From: Kribbella caucasensis
GTDB lineage: Bacteria > Actinomycetota > Actinomycetes > Propionibacteriales > Kribbellaceae
Assembly (NCBI RefSeq): GCF_004361855.1
Contig: NZ_SNWQ01000012.1
Coordinates: forward strand, 133,044 to 197,043
Length of the DNA: 64,000 nt
Direction: 5' to 3'
The notes beneath the pieces are model-generated. The model saw only the letters and a program-made list of their open reading frames with translations, did no database searches and had not been told where the DNA came from. Made by a program: the position numbers and the translations under genes. Positions 37,439 to 47,076 of the stretch are shown piece after piece (position 1 is the stretch's first letter; each line of letters starts with the position of its first letter).

Positions 37439-39211
37439 ATGGTGCACGTTCTTGCTGCCGTTGCCTGGCCGTATGCGAACGGGCCTCGGCATATCGGGCA
37501 TGTCTCGGGGTTCGGGGTTCCGGCGGATGTCTACGCGCGGTACCAGCGGATGGCCGGGAACGACGTGCTGATGGTGTCGGGGACGGACGAGCACGGTACG
37601 CCGATTCTGGTGCAGGCCGAGCGTGACGGGGTCAGCCCGCAGGAGCTCGCGGATCGGTACAACCGGGTGATCGTCGAGGACCTGCAAGGACTCGGGTTGT
37701 CCTACGACCTGTTCACCCGGACGACCACCCGCAACCATTACGCGGTGGCGCAGGAGTTGTTCAAAACCGTTCACCGCAACGGATATCTCGTCACGAAGAC
37801 CGCGATGGGGGCGATCTCGCCGTCCACTGGGCGCACCCTGCCGGACCGCTACATCGAGGGCACGTGCCCGATCTGCGGGTACGACGCGGCGCGGGGTGAC
37901 CAGTGCGACAACTGCGGCAACCAGCTGGACGCGATCGAGCTGCGGAACCCGCGCAGCCGGATCAACGGTGAGACGCCGGTCTTCGTCGAGACCGAGCATT
38001 TCTTCCTCGACCTACCGGCCCTCGCGGACACCCTCGGCTCCTGGTTGCAGACCCGGACCGGCTGGCGGCCGAACGTGCTCAAGTTCGCGCTCAACCTGCT
38101 CGACGACGTCCGGCCGCGGGCGATGACCCGGGACATCGACTGGGGTATCCCGGTCCCGCTGCCGGGTTGGGAGGACAACCCGAACAAGCGCTTGTACGTC
38201 TGGTTCGACGCCGTCATCGGTTACCTGTCGGCGTCGATCGAGTGGGCCCGGCGCAGCGGCGATCCAGACGCGTGGCGCGCCTGGTGGTGCGACCCGGCCG
38301 CGCGCTCGTCGTACTTCATGGGCAAGGACAACATCACCTTCCACGCGCAGATCTGGCCCGCCGAGCTGCTCGGGTACGCCGGTCGCGGGGCGCGCGGTGG
38401 GACGCCCGGCCCGTACGGCGTACTGAATCTGCCGACCGAAGTGGTGAGCAGTGAGTTCCTCACGATGGAAGGGCGGAAGTTCTCCTCGTCCCGGTCGGTG
38501 GTGATCTACGTCCGCGACGTGCTGGAGCGGTACGGCGCGGACGCGTTGCGCTATTTCATCTCGGTCGCCGGGCCCGAGACGCAGGACACCGACTTCACCT
38601 GGTCCGAGTTCGTCCGCCGGAACAACGACGAACTGGTCGGCACCTGGGGCAATCTGGTGAACCGGACCGCCTCGATGATCGCGAAGAACTTCGGCGCGAT
38701 CCCGGCCGCTCACGAGCTGACCGACGCCGATCACGAGTTGCTCAGGCGCAGTCGGGAGTCGTTCGGTCCGGTCGGGGAGCACCTCGGGAACCACCGGCTC
38801 AAGCAGGCGATCTCGGAGGGTCTGCGAGTCGCAGCCGACGCGAACCAGTACCTGTCGCAGCAGGCGCCGTGGAAGGAGTCAGACATTCAGCGGAAGGGCA
38901 CGATCCTGCATGTCGCCGCCCAAGTGGTTGCCGACTGCAACCGTCTGCTCGCGCCGTTCTTGCCGCACTCGGCCCAGCGGATCCACGAGACTCTTGGCGG
39001 GACGGGTTCCTTCACCGACCAGCCAGAGATCCGTGAGGTCGCCGACCTCGACGGCGGGCCCGGTTACCCGGTGATCACGGGCGACTACTCCGCCGAGACC
39101 ACGTGGGCCTCGCGTCCCGTCGTACCGGGGACGCCGGTACGGACTCCGTCACCGGTGTTCGCCAAGCTCGCCCCCTCCGTGGTCGACGAGGAGCTCGCCC
39201 GCCTGGCGTGA
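37439..39211 (+). CDS. Second methionyl-tRNA synthetase (four-Cys zinc site, KFSSS motif)
   Basis: A 590-residue MetRS of a different lineage from the copy at 31975. HIGH is RHIGHVSGF, the zinc domain is CPICG...CDNCG as in the E. coli type, and the KMSKS loop is altered to KFSSSR ([11 protein letters not shown]). The anticodon domain is intact ([19 protein letters not shown]...). A C-terminal extension of about 40 residues lacks the EMAP domain. TACAGT (37426-37431) lies 7 bases before the ATG, so it is probably leaderless. Duplicate MetRS genes of differing type confer resistance to MetRS inhibitors in some bacteria; here that is only a possibility. Confidence 0.93.
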   Translation: MVHVLAAVAWPYANGPRHIGHVSGFGVPADVYARYQRMAGNDVLMVSGTDEHGTPILVQAERDGVSPQELADRYNRVIVEDLQGLGLSYDLFTRTTTRNHYAVAQELFKTVHRNGYLVTKTAMGAISPSTGRTLPDRYIEGTCPICGYDAARGDQCDNCGNQLDAIELRNPRSRINGETPVFVETEHFFLDLPALADTLGSWLQTRTGWRPNVLKFALNLLDDVRPRAMTRDIDWGIPVPLPGWEDNPNKRLYVWFDAVIGYLSASIEWARRSGDPDAWRAWWCDPAARSSYFMGKDNITFHAQIWPAELLGYAGRGARGGTPGPYGVLNLPTEVVSSEFLTMEGRKFSSSRSVVIYVRDVLERYGADALRYFISVAGPETQDTDFTWSEFVRRNNDELVGTWGNLVNRTASMIAKNFGAIPAAHELTDADHELLRRSRESFGPVGEHLGNHRLKQAISEGLRVAADANQYLSQQAPWKESDIQRKGTILHVAAQVVADCNRLLAPFLPHSAQRIHETLGGTGSFTDQPEIREVADLDGGPGYPVITGDYSAETTWASRPVVPGTPVRTPSPVFAKLAPSVVDEELARLA

Positions 39212-39283
39212 CGCCTTTCTACAAGACAGCCAGCGGAACGCGGTCGTACGGTCGAAGCATCGACTGACAGGAGTTGAGACCAA

Positions 39284-39712
39284 ATGACCGGATACGTCGC
39301 AACGGCGGTTACGGAGATCAGTGCGTCGCCGAAGCACGTGTGGGACGTACTGACCGATCCGGAGCAGATCCGGAAGTTCATGTTCGGGGCCGACGTACAG
39401 ACCGATTGGCAGCCGGGCAGCCCGATCACCTGGACGGGTGAGTACGAGGGCAAGCCGTACGAGGACAAGGGCGAGATCCTCGAGGTCGAACCAGGCCGGT
39501 TGCTCAAGGTGACGCACTACAGCCCACTCGGCGGTCAGCCCGACACGCCCGAGAACTACCACACCCTCACCTACGAGCTGGAAGACAGAGGCGAGAAGAC
39601 GCGTCTGTCGCTCAGCCAGGACAACAACGCCAGCGAGGAGGAGGCCGAGCACTCCCGCGGTATGTGGGAGATGCTTGTCAATGGCGTCAAGGAGGCCGCC
39701 GAGCGCGGTTGA
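39284..39712 (+). CDS. SRPBCC (AHSA1-like/START fold) domain protein
   Basis: A 142-residue single-domain protein: VTEISASPKHVWDVLTDPEQIRKFMFGADVQTDWQPGSPITWTGEY, KGEILEVEPGRLLKVTHYS, YELEDRGEKTRLSLSQ and a final helix WEMLVNGVKEAAE. This is the helix-grip fold with a hydrophobic ligand cavity, common in actinomycete stress and resistance operons. Ligand unknown. AGGAG lies 10 bases before the ATG. It stands alone between MetRS2 and the GT-C-like gene. Confidence 0.9.
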   Translation: MTGYVATAVTEISASPKHVWDVLTDPEQIRKFMFGADVQTDWQPGSPITWTGEYEGKPYEDKGEILEVEPGRLLKVTHYSPLGGQPDTPENYHTLTYELEDRGEKTRLSLSQDNNASEEEAEHSRGMWEMLVNGVKEAAERG

Positions 39713-39741
39713 CACGTTCGGGGGTTCGTTAAGCTGCCTCG

Positions 39742-41985
39742 GTGCAGGCGATCCGGGCCGGAGTCTGGCTGACCGTCCCGCTCGCGGTGGTGCTGATGCT
39801 GGCCGGAGTCGGGGATCCGGTCACGGAGTCCATCCGTTACTTGATCACCTGGTTCCTGTCCGTGCTCGTGCCGGGGGTGTTGCTCTGGCGGGCGCTGGTC
39901 GGGAGCCGATCGGTGCCTCAGGACCTGGGGTTCGGAGCGGTTCTCGGACTCTGCTGGCAGCTGGCCGTGTGGGCTGTCTTCACCGCACTCGGCGTACCGC
40001 GGCTGCAGTGGCTTGGGGTGCTGTTCTTCCTGCTGACGTTCCTCGCGGTGCCGCGGCTCAGGCGGCATCTGGCGCGTGGCCCGGAACGGCCGGCACCAGG
40101 CTGGTGGCACCTGGTGATGGTGGCCTGCCTGCTGCTGGCGACTCTGCGGACCACGGTTGGGCTGTTGCGCGCCTGGCCGCTGCCGCCGACCGCCTTCGAC
40201 CGGCACCAGGACTTCTGGTACCAGCTCGGCCTGGTGCAGGTCCTGCGGCACGACGTTACGCCGCCGGATCCGTCGGTCCTCGGCGAACCATTGATCTACC
40301 ACTGGTTCCCCAACGCCTCGATCGCCGCCCAGTCGGTGATGGCGAACGCGGATCCGTCGCACGTGCTGATGCACCACTGGCAGCTCACGTTCGTGATCAG
40401 CCTGGTGGTGGCCGGCTGGGCGGCAGGGGAGGCGTTGACCGGGAAGACCTGGGTCGGCGCCGTCGCGGGCACGCTGACCGGAGTACTGCCGGGCACGTTG
40501 CAGCTCGCGGGGTACGCGGACGCCTCGCCCGCGCAGGTTGTGCAAGGGCCGACTGGTGCGCTGGCCGCCCTGGTGATGCTCGGGCTGGTCGGGCCGACCG
40601 TGTTGATCCTGCGGAAACAGGCCACGCCCGGGGTGTGGATCGCGATGGCGCTGATGATCGGGCTTGCCACCGGGACCAAACCGACGGTGCTGCCGATCAT
40701 GCTGGCCGGGGCCGCCGTCGTCGGTCTGTTCGCCTGGATCCGCGAGCGGCGGTTGCCGTGGCGGATCGTCGTCATCGGTGCGCTGGCGGGTGGCGGGTTC
40801 TTCCTCGCCACGACGTTCGCTTTGACCGGCAGTACGGGTGGCAGCCGGATCCAGTTGCTGGCGTCGCTGCGGGCGCTGCCGTTCTACCAGACGGTGACTG
40901 GCGACAAGTCATTCCCGGCGACCGGCGGCTGGGTGCTGCCGACGGTGGCGACGGGTGAGGAGCGATTGCTGTGGTTCGCGGCGATCCTGGTCGGGTACTA
41001 CCTGCTGCTCAACTCGGCGCGACTGCTCTCGCTGCTCGGTACGGCGACGAGCCCGGCGCGGCGCGATCCGGCGTACTGGTGGGTGGCCGGTTGTGTCGCG
41101 GCGGGGACCACGATCACGTTGGTGTTCTCGCACACGGGTTACTCGGAGTTCCACTTCCTCCGGACCGTGACGGCGCTCGGCGTGGTCGGCGCGGTCGCGG
41201 TCGCGTCGACGCTGATCGACGAGACGACGCGCTGGCGACCGATCCTGGCGGCGGCCGGCGCGGCGTTCGGGGTGGCGATGTTGACGCGGCTGTTCTGGTT
41301 CGAGGTGACGGATGTGGTGACGCCGGTGGTCCGGGCGTACGTCGCGCTGCTGCTGCCGGCTCAGCTGGTCGCGGTGGCAGCGGTGATCATCATCGTGCTG
41401 ACCAAGAACCGGTCCAGGTCGCTGGTTCTGCTACAGGTGATCGCGGTGGTGATCGCGGCCGCGCTGCCCAACCAGGTGGTTGTCTTCGGCCGCAACCTGT
41501 ACCACGCGGTCACGCACCAGCCCGTGGTCGCGGACAAGAACGACCGCACCTATCTGACCGCCGCCGAGCAGGAGGCGATGATCTGGTTGCGGCAGAACGC
41601 CCAACGCGGTGATGTGGCGGTGAGCAACGTGTTCTGCATGCCGGCGCCGTACCGGCGTGGGTGTCCCGACGACGCGTTCTGGGTCTCCGGGTTGAGCGGA
41701 GTCCAGCAGTACCTCGGGGGCTGGGCGTATGCCCCGGCGAACCTGGAGGCGACGCAGAACCAGTTCAGCTTCCTGACCCAGCCGTCGCCCTGGCCGGATC
41801 GGTTGCAGCAGAGCCTCGATGCCGTTCGGCGGCCGAACCCGAGGCTGTTCGCGATGCTGAAGAACGACGCCGGCGTGGACTGGGTGATCGCGGACCTGCG
41901 AGCCGGGCCGGTCTCGCCGCGACTGGACCAATTGCTCGAACTCGCCTACTCGAACAGCGATATCCGGATCTACCGGTTGCGCTGA
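39742..41985 (+). CDS. Large polytopic membrane protein, GT-C glycosyltransferase-like
   Basis: A 747-residue protein with about fourteen or more hydrophobic helices followed by a soluble C-terminal domain of ~180 residues (DRTYLTAAEQEAMIWLRQNAQRGDVAVSN..., VDWVIADLRAGP). An early external loop has TAFDRHQDFWYQLGLVQVLRHDVTPPDP...YHWFPN, resembling the acidic/His-bearing first loop of lipid-linked sugar transferases (GT-C). No family name can be assigned from sequence reading. The C-terminal WLRQNAQRGDVAVSNVF segment is common in DUF6541/ArnT-like proteins. GTG start; no strong ribosome site. Confidence 0.65.
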   Translation: MQAIRAGVWLTVPLAVVLMLAGVGDPVTESIRYLITWFLSVLVPGVLLWRALVGSRSVPQDLGFGAVLGLCWQLAVWAVFTALGVPRLQWLGVLFFLLTFLAVPRLRRHLARGPERPAPGWWHLVMVACLLLATLRTTVGLLRAWPLPPTAFDRHQDFWYQLGLVQVLRHDVTPPDPSVLGEPLIYHWFPNASIAAQSVMANADPSHVLMHHWQLTFVISLVVAGWAAGEALTGKTWVGAVAGTLTGVLPGTLQLAGYADASPAQVVQGPTGALAALVMLGLVGPTVLILRKQATPGVWIAMALMIGLATGTKPTVLPIMLAGAAVVGLFAWIRERRLPWRIVVIGALAGGGFFLATTFALTGSTGGSRIQLLASLRALPFYQTVTGDKSFPATGGWVLPTVATGEERLLWFAAILVGYYLLLNSARLLSLLGTATSPARRDPAYWWVAGCVAAGTTITLVFSHTGYSEFHFLRTVTALGVVGAVAVASTLIDETTRWRPILAAAGAAFGVAMLTRLFWFEVTDVVTPVVRAYVALLLPAQLVAVAAVIIIVLTKNRSRSLVLLQVIAVVIAAALPNQVVVFGRNLYHAVTHQPVVADKNDRTYLTAAEQEAMIWLRQNAQRGDVAVSNVFCMPAPYRRGCPDDAFWVSGLSGVQQYLGGWAYAPANLEATQNQFSFLTQPSPWPDRLQQSLDAVRRPNPRLFAMLKNDAGVDWVIADLRAGPVSPRLDQLLELAYSNSDIRIYRLR

Positions 41986-42034
41986 GGCACAGTGGTTGAG
42001 GGCGCTGTCGGTTGCGGTCAGTAGGCTTGGGCGC

Positions 42035-42949
42035 ATGTCTACCGACGGTGTGGAGGTCGAGCGCCCGACCCGGGAACGTGCTGCCATCGGTGAGGACGGG
42101 CGGTCCCGGGACCGCAGCCGTCCAGCCGTGCCGGACCCGTTGCCGATGAGTGTGGTCGACGCGCACTGCCACCTGGACATCGCCGACGGCGAGGACGGCG
42201 CGTGGCTGAGCCCGGCGCAGGCGATCAAGCTGGCCGCGTCGGTCGGGGTGACCCGGATCGTCCAGGTCGGTTGCGATCTGCCGGGTGCGGTCTGGGCGGT
42301 GGAGGCCGCCGAGCAGCACCCGAACCTGATCGCGGGCGTCGCCCTGCACCCGAACGAGGCGCCCAAGCTCGCGGCGACCGGTGAGCTGGAGAGTGCGCTG
42401 GCCGAGATCGAGCGGCTCGCCACGTCGACGGAGAAGGTCCGGGTGATCGGCGAGACAGGGCTGGACTACTTCCGCACCGGCGAGGACGGCCGGGCCGCGC
42501 AGCACAAGTCGTTCGCCGCCCACATCGAGCTGGCGAAGCGGCTGGACAAGACGTTGATGATCCACGACCGGGACGCGCACGACGACATCCTGGCGGTCCT
42601 GGATCGCGAGGGGGTGCCGGACCGGGTGGTGATGCACTGCTTCTCCGGCGACACCGAGTTCGCCCGCAAGTGCGTGGATCGTGGGGCCTACCTGAGCTTC
42701 GCGGGTGTGGTGACGTTCAAGAACGCCCAGTCGTTGCGGGACGCGCTGGCCGTGACTCCGCTGGACCGGGTGCTGGTCGAGACCGATGCGCCGTACCTGA
42801 CGCCCTCTCCGCACCGCGGCCAGCCGAACGCGTCGTACCTGATCCCACACACCGTCCGGAAGATGGCCGGCGTGCTGAACATCTCGGTCGCCGAGCTCTG
42901 CGAAGCCCTGTCGAACAACGCGGACCGGGCCTTCGGCGGCACCTGGTAG
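42035..42949 (+). CDS. tatD: TatD-family metal-dependent deoxyribonuclease
   Basis: A 304-residue TIM-barrel hydrolase: metal ligands DAHCHLD (His44/His46), GETGLDYFR (bridging Glu), MIHDRDAHDD, MHCFSGD and the final Asp in ETDAPYLTP. It is a 3'-5' exonuclease in DNA repair or degradation. The first ~38 residues are a non-conserved polar extension. TAGGCT (42022-42027) lies 7 bases before the ATG, suggesting a leaderless message. It is in the usual actinobacterial spot between metG and rpfB, with a nitroreductase gene overlapping its stop by one base. Confidence 0.95.
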   Translation: MSTDGVEVERPTRERAAIGEDGRSRDRSRPAVPDPLPMSVVDAHCHLDIADGEDGAWLSPAQAIKLAASVGVTRIVQVGCDLPGAVWAVEAAEQHPNLIAGVALHPNEAPKLAATGELESALAEIERLATSTEKVRVIGETGLDYFRTGEDGRAAQHKSFAAHIELAKRLDKTLMIHDRDAHDDILAVLDREGVPDRVVMHCFSGDTEFARKCVDRGAYLSFAGVVTFKNAQSLRDALAVTPLDRVLVETDAPYLTPSPHRGQPNASYLIPHTVRKMAGVLNISVAELCEALSNNADRAFGGTW

Positions 42950-43542
42950 TGGAGTTCATCGAGGTCGTTCGGCGGCGGCGGATGGTGCGGAACTTCGATC
43001 CGGATCGGCCGGTGCCGGGTGATGTGCGTGAGCGGATCCTGTCGAACGCGTTGCACGCGCCGTCGGCCGGGTTCAGCCAGGGGTGGGCGTTCCTCGTGCT
43101 CGAAGGTGCTGACAAGGAGCGGTACTGGGAGGTCGCGGGGGCTCAGCCGGGGCGGGAGGACTGGGTCGGGCGGTTGCGGCGGGCGCCGTTGCTGGTGCTG
43201 CCGTTCGCGCACGAGCAGGCCTACCGGGACCGGTACGGCGAACCCGACAAGAACCGGTCGGCCTGGACCGCGCCGTACTGGTTCATCGACACGGGGATGG
43301 CGTCGTTGCTGATGTTGTTGACCGTGGTCGACGAAGGACTCGGCGCCTGTTTCGTCGGATTGCCGGTGCCGCGGATCGACGCGATCAAGGCCGAGTTCGG
43401 CGTACCGGACGAGTTCGCGCCGATCGGCGCCATACCGATCGGGTATCGCGCACCGGATCCGCGGTCGCCGTCTCTTCGCCGAGGCAGGCGTCCGACCTCG
43501 GAAGTCGTCCATCGGGGGCAGTGGGGCCAGCACACCGGGTAG
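42949..43542 (+). CDS. Nitroreductase-family FMN oxidoreductase
   Basis: A 197-residue protein: FIEVVRRRRMVRNFDPDRPVP (FMN-phosphate Arg cluster), LHAPSAGFSQGWAFLVLEG, FIDTGMASLLMLLTVVDEGLGACFVGLP and PIGAIPIGYRAPDPRSPSLRRGRRP. This is the NfnB/BluB-like fold that reduces nitro, quinone or flavin-related substrates; the short sequence and RRR-R-VRNF start fit the F420- or FMN-dependent actinobacterial type. GTG start shares one base with the tatD stop, so the two are co-translated. Substrate unknown. Confidence 0.88.
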   Translation: MEFIEVVRRRRMVRNFDPDRPVPGDVRERILSNALHAPSAGFSQGWAFLVLEGADKERYWEVAGAQPGREDWVGRLRRAPLLVLPFAHEQAYRDRYGEPDKNRSAWTAPYWFIDTGMASLLMLLTVVDEGLGACFVGLPVPRIDAIKAEFGVPDEFAPIGAIPIGYRAPDPRSPSLRRGRRPTSEVVHRGQWGQHTG

Positions 43543-43582
43543 TCGGCCCGTTACACCCTTTTGCGGCACGCCGACGAGAGGA

Positions 43583-43612
43583 TTGGCACTCTTGGCACAT
43601 CTTCGTTACTGT
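43583..43612 (+). promoter_or_regulatory. Candidate rpfB promoter
   Basis: TTGGCA (43583-43588) and TACTGT (43607-43612) with an 18-base spacer; a second TTGGCA lies at 43592. The start would be near 43619, leaving a leader of about 140 bases before rpfB. Confidence 0.5.
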
Positions 43613-43618
43613 CTCGTG

Positions 43619-44872
<1,254 letters not shown>

Positions 44873-44885
44873 CACACTGACCTGT

Positions 44886-45758
44886 GTGACCAGCGCTGAT
44901 TCCAACACGTCCGCCGGACCGAGGCTTCTCGGTCCGGCGGAAGTGCGTTCACTGGCCGCTTCGCTCGGGCTCCGTCCGACCAAGCAGCGCGGCCAGAACT
45001 TCGTCATCGACCCGAACACCGTCCGCCGGATCGTCCGCGCCGCCGGGTTGTCGCCCGCCGAACACGTACTCGAGGTCGGCCCAGGGTTGGGGTCGCTGAC
45101 GCTTGCCCTGCTGGCCGAAGGGCATCGGGTCACCGCCGTCGAGATCGATCCGGTGCTGGCTGCTGCCCTTCCTTCGACCATCGCCTCGTACGCGCCCGGT
45201 CAGGCTGCTTCGTTCGAGGTCGTGCTCGCCGACGCTCTCGTTGTCGGGCCGGCCGAGATCGGTACGCCGTCCGCATGCGTCGCGAACCTGCCGTACAACG
45301 TGGCCGTGCCGGTCCTGTTGCACCTGCTCGAGGTGTCACCGACGTTGCGGCACGGACTGGTGATGGTCCAGTCCGAGGTGGCCGACCGGTTGGCGGCTCC
45401 ACCCGGCTCCCGGACGTACGGCGTACCGTCCGCGAAGGCCGCCTGGTACGCCGAGGTACGCCGGGCCGGCCCGATCGGGCGGAACGTTTTCTGGCCGGCC
45501 CCCAACGTGGACTCCGGCCTGGTCGCCTTCACCCGCCGCGAACCGCCCGCGACGCCGGCCTCGCGCGAAGAGGTGTTCGCGGTGATCGACGCCGCGTTCT
45601 CACAGCGCCGCAAGACGATCCGGTCTGCCCTGGCCCGCTGGATCCCGGACCGTTCGGTCCTCGACGAGGTACTGGCCAAGGCCGGCATCGACCCCGGCCT
45701 CCGCGGCGAGATGCTCGGCATCGAAGAGTTCGCGGCATTGGCCGGAGCCAGGCACTAG
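44886..45758 (+). CDS. rsmA: 16S rRNA dimethyladenosine transferase RsmA (KsgA)
   Basis: A 290-residue SAM methyltransferase that dimethylates A1518/A1519 of 16S rRNA. Motifs: [37 protein letters not shown] (SAM loop), VTAVEIDP, the catalytic NLPYN ([11 protein letters not shown]), [11 protein letters not shown] and [15 protein letters not shown] start 13 bases after the rpfB stop. Loss of the enzyme gives kasugamycin resistance in other bacteria. Confidence 0.96.
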   Translation: MTSADSNTSAGPRLLGPAEVRSLAASLGLRPTKQRGQNFVIDPNTVRRIVRAAGLSPAEHVLEVGPGLGSLTLALLAEGHRVTAVEIDPVLAAALPSTIASYAPGQAASFEVVLADALVVGPAEIGTPSACVANLPYNVAVPVLLHLLEVSPTLRHGLVMVQSEVADRLAAPPGSRTYGVPSAKAAWYAEVRRAGPIGRNVFWPAPNVDSGLVAFTRREPPATPASREEVFAVIDAAFSQRRKTIRSALARWIPDRSVLDEVLAKAGIDPGLRGEMLGIEEFAALAGARH

Positions 45759-45761
45759 CCT

Positions 45762-46697
45762 GTGCGGGTGCCACCACTCGCATCGGTCACGGTCCGGTCG
45801 CCGGCCAAGATCAATCTGGGTCTGTCCGTCGGCGCGCCGCGCTCGGACGGGTTCCACCCGCTGGCGACCGTCTACCAGGCCGTCGCGCTCTACGACGACG
45901 TGACCGCGACCGTCCGCGACGACACCGACATCACCGTCGAGGTGGTCGGCGACTTCGCGGTCGACGTACCCACCGACGACTCGAACCTCGCGATCCGGGC
46001 GGCCAAGCTGCTGCAGACGGAGTACGACGTCGAGGAGGGCGTCGACCTGAGCATCCGCAAGACCATCCCGGTCGCGGGCGGCATGGCCGGCGGTTCGACT
46101 GACGCGGCAGCGACCTTGGTGGCGTGCAACCGGCTTTGGGGGCTGCAGCTGGCCCAGTCGGAACTGCAACATGTCGCCGCGGAACTCGGCAGCGACGTCC
46201 CCTTCTGCCTGGTCGGCCACACCGCCCTCGGCCGCGGTCGCGGCGAACAGGTCACCGAGGTGATGTCGCGCGGCACCTTTCACTGGGTCTTCGCCATCGC
46301 CGACGGCGGCCTGTCCACTCCCGCGGTCTACGCCGAACTGGACCGCCTCCGCCCCCTCCGCCGCGTCGAACCGCCGGAAGTCAGCCCCGCTCTGCTCTCG
46401 GCCCTGCTCTCCGGCCAGCCCGCGGCCCTGGCCGTTGCCCTCAACAACGACCTCCAGGCGGCGGCGTTGTCGTTGCGCCCCGAGCTCGCCGCCACCCTCC
46501 AGTTCGGCCTCGACCAAGGTGCTTTGGCCGCCCTGGTTTCCGGCTCCGGCCCCACCTGCCTGTTTCTGGCCGCCGACAGCCGCCAGGCCGTAGACCTAGC
46601 TGTAGAACTAGCCGAATCCAGCCTCTGCCGAATGGTCCGCCAAGCCGAAGGCCCAGTCCCCGGCGCCCGAATCCTCCCGGCCCCCATCAGCCGCTAG
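45762..46697 (+). CDS. ispE: 4-diphosphocytidyl-2-C-methyl-D-erythritol kinase IspE
   Basis: A 311-residue GHMP kinase of the MEP isoprenoid pathway: SVTVRSPAKINLGLSVG, GFHPLATVYQAVALYDD, the ATP loop IPVAGGMAGGSTDAAATL with the catalytic region SDVPFCLVG, and LVSGSGPTCLFL. GTG 45762 is used; a second in-frame GTG lies two codons later. It follows rsmA by 3 bases, completing the rpfB-rsmA-ispE operon. The final ~30 residues diverge from the family. Confidence 0.95.
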   Translation: MRVPPLASVTVRSPAKINLGLSVGAPRSDGFHPLATVYQAVALYDDVTATVRDDTDITVEVVGDFAVDVPTDDSNLAIRAAKLLQTEYDVEEGVDLSIRKTIPVAGGMAGGSTDAAATLVACNRLWGLQLAQSELQHVAAELGSDVPFCLVGHTALGRGRGEQVTEVMSRGTFHWVFAIADGGLSTPAVYAELDRLRPLRRVEPPEVSPALLSALLSGQPAALAVALNNDLQAAALSLRPELAATLQFGLDQGALAALVSGSGPTCLFLAADSRQAVDLAVELAESSLCRMVRQAEGPVPGARILPAPISR

Positions 46698-47076
46698 TAC
46701 CTAAGTACTCCGTCACGCCGCTCGCTGCCTTGGCCCGCCGCCGAGGCTATGTCCGCTGACGGGCTGCCTCACCACTCACTACAGCCTCCTGCGCCGATAG
46801 CCCGTTACAACCCGCCATCGGTCCCACGACCCGGCAGTGGTCCAACAACCCTCCACCGGCGCCCCCCGCCACCCGGGCCATTCAGCCGGACAGGGCAAGT
46901 CCCGTGGCGTGGTGTACGACTTCTTGTGATTCGTCGTTGCCTGGTTAGGCGTTGATCGCCTCGGGTGGGGTACTGGTGATTGCGAGCATGAGGGGGCTCT
47001 TGGCTAGGATCTCGAGGCCGAGGCAGCGGCGTCCGTCGGCCCATTCGTCTTGTTGGCTCATCAACCGCGACTGGTT
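46698..47076. other. Gene-poor stretch with a transposase remnant
   Basis: About 380 bases between ispE and the convergent HNH gene. Apart from the IS256-type fragment at 46945-47061 I see no gene, RNA or clear repeat. Codon bias is lost here compared with flanking genes. Confidence 0.6.
46945..47061 (-). pseudogene. C-terminal fragment of an IS256-family (mutator) transposase
   Basis: Reading the minus strand, MSQQDEWADGRRCLGLEILA then KSPLMLAITSTPPEAINA ends at a stop (46945). This matches the QxDEWxExRRYLGLEILAKSR tail of actinobacterial IS256-type transposases as I know them. An in-frame stop lies six codons upstream of the ATG and no other part of the transposase is present, so it is a decayed remnant. 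Confidence 0.5.
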
